A stretch of 64,000 nt of DNA from assembly GCA_036245805.1 (NCBI GenBank), contig BTRK01000006.1, forward strand, positions 50,027,257 through 50,091,256, read 5' to 3'. Source of the DNA: Pristionchus mayeri. Taxonomy: Eukaryota; Nematoda; Chromadorea; Rhabditida; Neodiplogasteridae. Positions 30,987 to 41,011 of this stretch are shown here, piece after piece. A program made the translations under genes and the position numbers. The number at the start of each line of letters is the position of its first letter. Position 1 is the first letter of the stretch. A model generated the notes under the pieces. The model worked only from the letters and a program-made list of their open reading frames with translations, did not search any database and was not told the origin of the DNA.

Positions 30987-33900
30987 ATGGATCTAAAGGT
31001 GAGCCGCTTCGGCCCTTACTTCTGGACAGCCCTAGCCTCTCAGTTGGCACTCGTGGGAGGAGGAGTGCTGATAATCGCGCTAATCTTCTACTTCGCACTG
31101 GTTAGAAGGGAGAACCAGCCCGTGACGCTTCTGGCAGCTTCCGGTAAGCAAATCTTTAACATTTTCAAAAATTTGATTTAAATTTTCTTGTTTTGCTACA
31201 TTCTGTTCATCTTAGAATGTGCATTGTATTGCATACGAAGTGTTGTCATAACTCGTCACTTCATGCAAGGGGGGCGGTAGAGAAAGAGCTAGTTGTTCTG
31301 AACGATATTTTGCACAATGCCAACAAAACGCAAGGGTTTCGTTTGCAAAAATTGCATTGTATGCGGGAAAACACTCATTAATAATGTCACATGTTTTTTC
31401 CTCCGCTAGTTATCTTGTGAATTAGTAGTTATGTTATTATTCTGAAGATTGCAAGGTAGTGAATGCGGGATGATTGCCATGGCATCCTGAACACGTTGTA
31501 AATTATCAGTCAGAGGAAAAATACTTGAACCTTTCGATCAGTTGAGAGAGTGTGTAGGAAGAATAGACGATTGCAAGAATTTTGAACTCTACTATGTATT
31601 CGGAAGCATTTGCCATCAAACGAATAGCTGTTAAAATGAATTGGAGAGCAACATTCGGGGAGGGTGGGGGTCGTCTCTTCATTCTACTCAGCCTCTATGC
31701 CGGTTGGCATGCGAGATAGCGCATCTAGTGAAGATACTCGTGAAGAACTCTTGCAGTGCGCCGCAACGACTAATTGTGTATATTGTGTAGAGAAAATGTA
31801 TGTTTGCATAATTCTGGAACAGTACTCTTTCCAGGCGCGATTACGCAGTGGTGCATGCGCGTTTTCGTCTCCGCGGATCCGCGAAGGAATCGACCAAACG
31901 AGGAGGACGCCAAGCACTTCGAGGAGATGATACCACTAGGCCAGACTGTAGTCTAAATAGAATCCGAAGTTTGGGTAATCGTCTCCTGATTCTACAAACT
32001 CTGCAGGAGAACATTTTAGAATTTCAAACACTGGAGGTCCTAATAATTTGGAACTAGGCCGGGTTCCTTCTACAGTATTTTCTTCGAATATTTTTTGTCA
32101 TTGTTCGAACGAATTTTGGAAATATTGTAGAAGGAGTTTCCAGGGTTCCCATCCGGCCTAGTTACCATAATCTCTCATACAGGCATATTCTCTCTAATTG
32201 TGATATTTTCTTGTGATTCTTGCAGCATGTGTGATGTTTAGTAATTCTTCAGTTTCGAGTAATTTTTTTAAAATGTTAATGCGTTGTATAAATAAATTGC
32301 TGTAACTGATGTATAGTTACTCCGTAAGTGATGTCTATTGAAACTGATGCCTTGATCGCCGTCATATGGGGATTCATATAACAATTTCCTCAAAGAAGGC
32401 ATGAGATGAACTTGATGATCTCGATTCTTGAATTACTCTCCCCTCAATGATTTCGTCCTTAGGCTATCACGCACATGCCTCACCATTGTCGCCATTCTCT
32501 CGCGTTATCCCTACTCGCCCCTGGAGACCTGCCAAGAAGCCTGAGAGTCAGTTTTTTTGCGAGTTTCGTCTCTTAATTCCATACTCTCTCCCAGTCGAGA
32601 CGAGAAAGAGTATGCAGGATGAAGAAACCGTGAATCCCTAGGGCTCAAATATTTGCCAAATTACTTGAACTCAGTGATGTCGTTCTCCTATTTCAGCGAT
32701 GCGCGAGGTCATCGAGTTCGCCGGCTGCGCTTTCTACTTCCTGATTCTAATGGCGATCATTTTCTCGAGAGACAAAAGCTTTCGGAAGCCTTTCTGGATA
32801 TTCTTCCTAACTTCAGGCAAGGGAGTTGGGGTGACACAACAAAAAGATAAAGCTGTCTTGGCAAGCCGGTTTCGATGAGCCTCCAGAGCTGCAAAAGATG
32901 ATTGAAAAACGTCTCACTTTAGGCGTTTACGGCATCCTCTGCATACTGGCGTATGATATCGAGTGGGAGTGGAGCATGCCGACGAATGTGATTCGAAGAA
33001 TGAGTGGTGAACTATCAATGGAAGCACAGTTCGAAAAAAAAGATGCCACGATCTCTTCCTATCTCACCGCTTGATCGGTAGGGAGAGTTCCGAAGAGACT
33101 ATTTTCCGAATTGTGAAATATAAGGAGTGTCGTGAAGAGTATTTGATCAAAATTGTTGCCACCTACTTACACGGTCTGGAGGGAAACGTTTTGCCTAGAG
33201 AGATTCAATATATCTTCACAGGCCTCGAGTTCCATATTCGCGTTGGCCCACACAATCGCGAAATTCTACGTGGTACTGAGCAGATACACCGTCCTGCGCT
33301 CCAACAACCTGTCGGATAACGTACGTTCTCATTTGATTATTATTTCAGGAGATGTCGTTGCGTAATGAAGGCAATCAAATCGCAATGTAATTAGTAGAAT
33401 ACGAGATTTGTTTACAACTTTAGTGGTTGTTCGTTTCGGATCTTGTGCGATTGATGCAATTAATTCAAGATCTGGAATAGGAGCTGGATCTCAATAATGC
33501 TCGCGGCCCAGCTTCTGTTTCCGATCATCGCCACCTCACCATTGGCATTCACTGAGCCAACCGGCATAGGCTATGGATATGGACCCCCATATCTCGTAAA
33601 TGTAAGTACATCAACCACTCCTTTAACAAGTATTGCACTGTTAATAACGTTCATAGAAGCGGGTTTACAAACATGAATTCTTGAGGAAGCATACAATTTG
33701 GAATTACTTATCACAATACTTCTTGCAGATAGTCCAATCTACATCTGCCTTGATTTATGAAGGCTACGTCATTTCCGGGTTCATCCTAACAATTCTGGCG
33801 ATGAGGAAGCTCAGAAGCCTGCTAAATATAGCCAGTGTGAGTTCTGGAATAAGTTCGTGGACCATCGACCACCAAATAAGGCTAAGCATAAGCCTAAGTG

Positions 33901-34349
33901 CCGTTCTCAGGAGAAGAAGAAGGTCAAGGCGGTTAGAGAGGAAGTTATGCTGACGATCTACTCTGCTGCTCTATTCATCTCTCATTCACTAAAGTGCATC
34001 CAGCAGATCCTATTTGCCGTCTCCCAGAGTAACCCGGAACTCTACTCAACCATGCTGGCATTAGTGAGAGCAATGATTCATTTATAAAATTGTACTTTAT
34101 TAATCTATGAACGTTATCTATTACTTCGCTAACGTTCATAGATTAGGCTGACTCCGAAACAGCTATGGTAACATATTTCAATGATGATTCCAGTATCCTT
34201 ACATCAACGACTTTGCGGTATTCTCATCGCCAGTTCTAATGTTGTGCATCTCGGGCAAACTCCGTCGCTTGATGATTGCCTACTTCCGACCATGGAACAA
34301 GGCCACAGTGATCCCTGTCTCTGGTTCTAGAAGTATCACACGGTTTTAG
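30987..34349 (+). CDS. tandem seven-TM receptor, copy 1 (SRV/SRG-like)
   Basis: Eight exons: 30987-31143, 32697-32816, 32923-32999, 33222-33320, 33470-33601, 33729-33836, 33899-34063, 34194-34349 (TAG); 337 residues in one frame. Exons 2-8 alone carry seven hydrophobic segments, shared with the three downstream copies: CAFYFLILMAIIF; PFWIFFLTSGVYGILC; FALAHTIAKFYVVLSRY; IMLAAQLLFPIIATSPLAF; YVISGFILTILAMRKL; MLTIYSAALFISHSLKC; and INDFAVFSSPVLMLCISGKL. The final segment plus KLRRL resembles the end of SRV/SRG-superfamily chemoreceptors. Exon 1 (MDLKVSRFGPYFWTAL...) adds an eighth hydrophobic stretch and has no counterpart in the other copies; it may be a separate gene or an alternative start, with ATG at 32699 as the shared one. 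Intron 2 uses a GC donor. The donor after 32999 reads ATGAGT where the paralogue at 44461 has GTGGGT, which would damage splicing. Confidence 0.78.
31674..31800. repeat. dispersed repeat shared with 58107-58205
   Basis: TCTTCATTCTA at one end and CTCTTGCAGTGCGCCGCA then CGACTAATTG at the other recur in the same order and similar spacing at 58107-58205. The internal part is diverged. It is non-coding in both places (receptor intron here, NSE1 intron there). Confidence 0.75.
32046..32166. repeat. imperfect inverted repeat of about 120 bp in intron 1
   Basis: AACTAGGCCGGGTTCCTTCTACAG is mirrored, with gaps, by GTAGAAGGAGTTTCC...CCGGCCTAGTT. The centre also pairs (TTCGAAT/ATTCG-type words). It resembles a MITE; no target duplication was identified with confidence. 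Confidence 0.7.
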
Positions 34350-34502
34350 AGGGTATGCATGTACTCATGCTTCCTTGTTTTCTAATACATTTTGTGCTGC
34401 ATCTCAAATGCTACATTACCGTGTTTCCATTTTTTAACCGTTAAGTATGCTGCCAACTGCTATTAATAAAATAAAACAAAGTCAAACGATCAGTATAAGA
34501 GA

Positions 34503-36478
34503 CGAATCGCGAGAGAATTACCTATTTTGGAGGGTTTGCGGCGGTAGGAATCAAACTCTTTGTATCAGGCTATAATTTTGGCACAAAGTATTTCGAGTGA
34601 TGCTCTTTCAAACTGCGTTGACGGAATTTTGATAACTGTCGTCATCGTCGAGATTCAGAAGGCCAAACTTGGCACGCTCACTTTTTGGGGGTCAAATCGG
34701 GACCACTTAATCGATCATAAGTCAGTTTAAAATTAAGATAGCACCTCGTTCTTTTTTCCAATGAAAGCTGTGATCATGGGCTACAACTTTTATATTGAGA
34801 ACATCATTCCTGGTGCATATCCTGGTGCGGGGTGGTCGCCTGTACCAAAAATGATGCAAATCGGAATTTCCGCAGAAAGCCAATACGCGCGATCAATAGT
34901 ACCTATAAGAGTTTAACTTGAGCCAAAAAATTAATGAAATCGGAGTCTGTAAAAAAAATGGCGCTGGCTTAAGTACGGTAGCCCCAAAATGGGTACCAGA
35001 CGTCAATACTTCCAAAGGTTCTGTTGGCCTCTATTTGTCCCATTTAAGTCCAAAAACATACAAAACAACATTTTTTGTTGTTTACACCTTATATTGTACC
35101 TCTACCGTACGTTGAATTGACTATGTGCCCGAAAACTTGAAAATCGATATCTGACCATCTCCATCTTTACAGATATGCCTATCTGTATGAAATTGGTTTA
35201 TAATAATGTAAAAACATCCCTCGGAACACCTCAATGAGATGGCGCACCTATAAATAGGTTATCTCGTCTGAAGAATCTAAGAAAATGCACAACAACGTAA
35301 ATAAATTCATCGCAGACATAGAGGTCCACTCTATGGCTAGAAATGTAGAGGATGAAGAGCTAAACATTTCACCTGTTGAAAGTGAGCCTCTATCTTTCGT
35401 TTACACGAGCTACAGAGCCTAGAAGTTGAGAAGAAATGGGCTAGAATCGCCCGAGAGCGCGCGCTCTAACCGTCTGACGCTCTCGCCGCCTGACCTCCCT
35501 CTCCCTACCCTCTATTTAGGGCTCCCCCGCGAGCGTCTTAGTTCGTTTTTCGCCAACTTCTAAGCTCTGTAGCTCGTGTAAACGAAAAGATAGAGGCTCA
35601 CTTTCAACAGATGAAATGTTTAGCTCTTCATCCTCTACATTTCTAGCCATAGAGTGGACCTCTATGTCTGCGATGAATTTATTTACGTTGTTGTGCATTT
35701 TCTTAGATTCTTCAGACGAGATAACCTATTTATAGGTGCGCCATCTCATTGAGGTGTTCCGAGGGATGTTTTTACATTATTATAAACCAATTTCATACAG
35801 ATAGGCATATCTGTAAAGATGAAGATGGTCAGATATCGATTTTCAAGTTTTCGGGCACATAGTCAATTCAACGTACGGTAGAGGTACAATATAAGGTGTA
35901 AACAACAAAAAATGTTGTTTTGTATGTTTTTGGACTTAAATGGGACAAATAGAGGCCAACAGAACTTTTGGAAGTATTGACGTCTGGTACCCATTTTGGG
36001 GCTACCGTACTTAAGCCAGCGCCATTTTTTTTACAGACTCCGATTTCATTAATTTTTTGGCTCAAGTTAAACTCTTATAGGTACTATTGATCGCGCGTAT
36101 TGGCTTTCTGCGGAAATTCCGATTTGCAGAATCCGGTCATTTTTGGTACAGGCGACCACCCCGCACCAGGATATGCACCAGGAATGATGTTCTCAATATA
36201 AAAGTTGTAGCCCATGATCACAGCTTTCTTTTGAAACAAAGAACGACCTTCTATCTCAATTTCAAAGAAAGTTATGACCATTTAAGTGAGCGCGATTAGA
36301 CCCCCAAAAAGTGAGTGTCCCAAGTTTGGCCTTCTGAATCTCGAAGATGACGATAGTTATCAAAATTCCGACAACGCAGTTTGAAAGAGCATCACTCAAA
36401 GTACTTTGTACCCAAGTTATTGCCTGATCCAACGAGTTTGATTCTACCGCCGCTGGGTAGGCAATTCTCTCGCGATTC
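34503..36478. repeat. giant palindrome A: two arms of about 0.92 kb
   Basis: Left arm about 34503-35432, right arm about 35559-36478, spacer about 125 bp. Matching ends are AATCGCGAGAGAATT on the left and its complement AATTCTCTCGCGATT on the right. Arm identity is high: an incidental 65-codon open frame at 34918-35115 is repeated on the other strand at 35868-36065 with a single Gly/Ser difference. A second frame in the arms (MHNNVNKFIADIEVHSMARN) reads through part of the right arm and spacer but is cut short in the left. It sits between receptor copies 1 and 2. I see no transposase. It could be a foldback-type element or an inverted duplication. Confidence 0.93.
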
Positions 36479-37710
36479 CTCTCATAATGTGCTGACCTTG
36501 TGCTTGTGATGTATTGCAGATTACAGCTTTGAATGTTCTGAAAGACCATCATCATGCAACTCGTCCTTTGAATCTTCCGTGTTATTTAACGTCACAAAGG
36601 GGAAGTAAACCATTATGATCTGAATGTGCCTAAATCATAGCAAATCATAAGCCTATTTTGATGCTGTCAGCACATGCAGCGGTGTCTTTGCACATGCATC
36701 CGTCGCAGTGGAAAATTACACTCATGATCTACTCTAACCCTATTTCATCATTACGTTTCATGACATTTTAACACATAGTGTACTTTTTTCATACATGTTA
36801 ATAGATTTTTTTAATGAATAAGTCGGCATGAAAGATATGGATCATTTATCTTCTAGTATATTTTTAAAGTTTCCTGTCGACCAAATCTTGTTTCATTTTT
36901 CGGAATATAATATTTCACGACATTATTCTACGTCGTACATTTTTCTCTCCACGCTAGGCGGGGTCTGAAGGTGCTGTCCTCTCTCCCAAGAACTCGATTC
37001 TGAGCATGCTGCCCTGTCTGTCCTTTCGTTGCGCAAGCTTGCCTGATGCCTTCCATCTTAATTAGGGTTCCCTTATTGGAAAATTGTTGTTGAATATTCG
37101 GATAAGTTTCAGGCGAACTACTTGAAGAAATGCTCATTTGCTATACAGAGCCCCTGAAACATACCATATACTTGCGAGAAAATGCATGATAAATGATTGA
37201 TTGATACCTGACAAGACTGCAATTTTTTTTTCCAATGAGAGAACCCTAGTCTTACTCACCTTGGGTCTTCGCGCCTGTCATCTTCCAGTTGGCTGATACT
37301 GGAGTATCCTTTGGCATGGATGATCTCTAGCTCTTTTCTTGACATGTCAGTACCATCGCAATCATTTCTCCATAATCAACAATGAATTTTATTCCTATCA
37401 ATCAATCTTTCATTACGTACCTGATCTTTCATGCTTATCCAATTACGTCCAATGTAATTCTATCATTTATATTTTTTCTCCCTCTAGATGGTCTCAAAAC
37501 AGTGTTTCTCCCCTCCCTGCTAGATAGAATCCATTCACCATCACACCTTAGAGTGCCTATTATGACTCCTGTCGCGTTGTTTTCTGACTACCCTCTAGAT
37601 CTCTCTGGAGATCTGTTAGTCACAATTTGTTTGTTCTCATGTGAGTTCTCATAGTGATCAAAAATAAATAATCATTGTATTTATTTTCGATTTTTTTTTC
37701 AATTCCAGGA
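36479..37710. other. spacer between palindrome A and receptor copy 2
   Basis: AT-rich DNA with no convincing exon. There is no counterpart of the first exon of receptor copy 1, which is why copy 2 is started at its ATG at 37711. Confidence 0.5.
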
Positions 37711-40350
37711 ATGCGTGAGGTATTCGAATACGTCGGTTGTGCTTTATACGCCTTGCTCCTGATTCCAATCCTGCTCACGAAGGACAAGAGTTTTCGAACG
37801 CCTTTCTGGATATTCTTCATAACTGGAGGTAATAATGGCTATGCTCAGCAAAACATGTTTTCCGCCTCACTCACTACAGGCGTTTACGGTATATTATGCA
37901 TATTGAATTATAATATCAATTGGAAGTGGGACGTGTCTACAAGTGTGATTCAGAGAGTAAGATATAACCGTTAGCTGCCTTAGAATGTCTCCCCTCACAG
38001 GCCACGAGCTCAGTCTCTGCTCTTGCCCACACGATTGCCAAGTTTTATGTGGTACTCAGCAGATACGACGTTCTGCGCTCCAGTAGTTTGTCCGAAAATG
38101 TAAGTCTGCCGCGTTTTTAATTTTTTTTTGTTACAATGTTGTCTGGAAATAATAGTACTCGACTTATTGCATACTACAGGGTGCGCCATAATTACGTGGA
38201 CTGATTTCATTATTCTGTGACCCGGCCGCCCAATCGATATGCGCGACCCCTATAGCATCATCATGGCGAGTGACCATTGGTCTCTCACTATTCAAGGTAT
38301 CGTGTCAGTTAGTTCGGTTTTCCAGTAATGGCGATGTCTACTCGTCTCCAACCCTCATTATCAGTCATAAGTAGGTGTCACACGTCGGTGACATCGACGC
38401 TCATCGACTCGGCGTTCACAAATCGAATGCTTCCGATATCGTCATAATATACCAGCAGCTTGGTACTGATAAGGACTGTCCGGACATTTAGAGACCTGGG
38501 TATGTTTCCACCACAAGACGCCGAGAGCGCATCCGAAAGATGGTGCGTCGAAACAGTACTCAGGTGGACAAGAGTATTGATATCTCGAGCACTTCCGTTT
38601 CTGATCTTGTCAAGTCCCGGCTGACTCTTCGCCCTTACAAGTACATTAAGTTGCTCGGACTAGGTGAGCGTCAGATTAAGCGTCGCATAGAACGAAACCG
38701 TAAACTGTTGTTGCAGTTTGCCAGGTCCGCGCATTTCAGTACGTTGCTCAGCGATGTAAATATCTTTACAGTCGAAAGCATGTAAAATATCCAAACCAGC
38801 ATAATCACTGCCTCTGATCCTGAAGTATCTTAAAATTGTTGTGGAATCGTTGGTTATATCATTCATCACGTCTACATCAGGGTTAGTGTTGCAATTTGCA
38901 CAACAGTCAAGTTCCTTCTCATTTTTGTCACTCCGGGAGCTAAGAACAATAAGGAGTATTACATTATGCGCATCCTGGAAGGCGCGCCAACACCACAAAC
39001 TCAATCCAACTTCGACCAGGAACACTGGTCGTCTCAGCAACAATCAACTCCATTAAGAAGGCAAATTCGTTGCCGGACACCCATGCACCCGACCAAACCA
39101 CTCTCACTGATTGACCCCCTAACTCCCCCCATCTTAACCCCTCGACTGCAGGGTTTAGGGGCGTAGTAGTCCAAAATGTCCTCTAACAAGAACTATACGC
39201 GAACCCCCCTGAAGGCAGCCCTTCTCAAAGCTTGAGTCGAAATCTGTGAAAATTGCATGCGGGAATCGATAGGTGGATCTGAAAAGATACTCAAGGCCAG
39301 TCTCAGAGCAAATAGAGGCCCCATCAAACGAAGACAGTATGTTACTATTACCCGTATGGTTGGTAAACTTTGCCAAAAAATATATCCCTCAAGTTCGATT
39401 CCAAAGGTAGGAAACATTTGAAAACATCAGTCTACGTAATTATGGCGCACCCTGTATACAGTGAGCTTTTGATAACGATAGATAAAATGATTTTATTAAA
39501 ACTTGAATACTCATATATCTCAATACAAGGTCTGGAAGCCCGGCTGTATCATGATCATGCTAGTGGCGCAACTCCTTGTTCCGATTATTGTAACTTCACC
39601 ACTGGCATTTGCCGAGCCAACCGGGATCGGGGACGGATACGGGACTCCCTATCTGATCACTGTGAGCCGATTTCAAATGATTCCTTACTAAGCGATAATA
39701 GTTTATCCAGGGGAGCTTACAGAAAATACATGTATAACAGTAGAAGTTTGTCATCACTGATTCCAGATAGTCCAACTAATCTCGGCAGTGATCTATGGTG
39801 CCTACGTCATTTCCGGATTCATCCTAACAACTATGGCGATGCAGAAGCTGAGACGCCTTCTAAACACGGCAAGTGTGAGTTCATTGATCACTTCGTATTC
39901 ATCTAATGCCTAAAATAGCATTCTAAGAAACAGAAAAGGGTCAAGAAAGCGAGAGAGGAATTTATGCTCACGATCTACTCTGCTGCTCTATTCATCTCTC
40001 ATTCGCTAAAGTGCATCCAACAGATTCTATTTGCCGTCTCTGAGGATAACCAGGAATTATACACGGCAATGTTGACACTGGTGAGAAGATATGTGTCACT
40101 AGTGCAAAAATAATAAGACAATATTCATGTGCAATCTACAATCATGCAGTGCTAGTTTGTGTGCGAAAGCATTCTTTATCGATGATTGCAGTATCCGTAT
40201 ATCAATGATTTTGCGGTATTTTCATCGTCCGTTCTGATGCTGTGCATCTCGGGCAAACTTCGTCGACTCATAACTTCTTACTTACACTCATTTAAGAAGC
40301 CCAAGGTGGCCACCGTATCCCTGTCTCGAGCTGCTGCTACACGGTACTAG
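37711..40350 (+). CDS. tandem seven-TM receptor, copy 2 (SRV/SRG-like)
   Basis: Seven exons, one frame, 284 residues: 37711-37828, 37880-37956, 38001-38099, 39530-39661, 39767-39874, 39919-40080, 40192-40350 (TAG). The start MREVFEYVGCALYALL matches the second exon of copy 1. The rest follows copy 1 segment by segment: SALAHTIAKFYVVLSRYDVL, MLVAQLLVPIIVTSPLAF, EPTGIGDGYGTPYLI, YVISGFILTTMAMQKLRRL, SHSLKCIQQILFAV, INDFAVFSSSVLMLCISGKL. All splice sites are GT-AG. Intron 3 is swollen to 1.4 kb by a Tc1/mariner element but the exons are intact. Seven hydrophobic stretches without an extra N-terminal one argue that this ATG is the true start. Expected role: chemosensory receptor. Confidence 0.82.
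38177..39454 (+). mobile_element. degenerate Tc1/mariner-type transposon, 1.28 kb
   Basis: Terminal inverted repeats CAGGGTGCGCCATAATTACG (38177) and its complement ending at 39454 are flanked by TA on both sides (38175-38176 and 39455-39456), the target site of the IS630/Tc1/mariner group. Inside, about 38500-38715 reads RRRERIRKMVRRNSTQ, SSTSVSDLV and LRPYKYIKLLGLGERQIKRR, the typical second helix-turn-helix and linker of these transposases. Further pieces (ILEGAPTPQTQSNFDQEHW; ALLKA, stop, VEICENCMRESIGG) are split by stops and frameshifts. It is therefore dead. It sits in intron 3 of receptor copy 2, same strand. Confidence 0.92.
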
Positions 40351-41011
40351 TTGTATTTCATGTTTGCCTCCTACAGTGCAGTGCACATAACTACGATATT
40401 GTTTTCATTCTTTGAACGGAAATAGATAAAATCATGATGATTAAATTTCAATCTTGATGAAGAACTCGTTTAGCAGTAAATACACATTGAAAGGCGATTT
40501 TGGCACTATAAAAAAAAAAATGAACGCAGCTCGATTGAATAACCACTAGGGTGGCTATTCGAACTTTGCGGGCCGAGGGAGAGGCTGCAATTGACCTCGG
40601 CCCGCCACTCCGCAGTCGTTTAGCCAACACAAGTAACCTCTGATCGAAAATAGTTGAGTTTGAATAGCTAAGGATAACGTAGCATACGCATTATGCTCTG
40701 ACCGGTTGAGCGGTTAGAGAGTTCGTAGAATGAGGAGAGCGTAGTTGCGCTTTCGATCTCTAAAGATCGGGATGATCTCGAAATTTTACTTTCCCTTCAT
40801 AGAATCCATTCACTATCACACATAGGAGTATTCGTTGCGACTTCTTTCGCGGAATCCTCGCGCCTCTCCCCCAGGTCTCCAGGCTTTTTTGTGTGTGTGT
40901 GCCACTAGAGCTTGCAATATGGGTCACTCTTAAATTATTAAGCTATCTTTTCCGTATCAAACTCTATCGAACGCAACATTATTTGCACTCAATCATTTCT
41001 TCTACTCCAGC

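Noticed and set aside
34918..35115. Small 65-residue protein (MSQKINEIGVCKKNG...) conserved in two copies
   Set aside because: The two copies are the arms of one palindrome, so similarity comes from the DNA duplication and is not evidence of selection on protein.
38010..38210. Minus-strand frame across the end of receptor copy 2 exon 3
   Set aside because: It is the complement of the receptor exon plus the transposon end.
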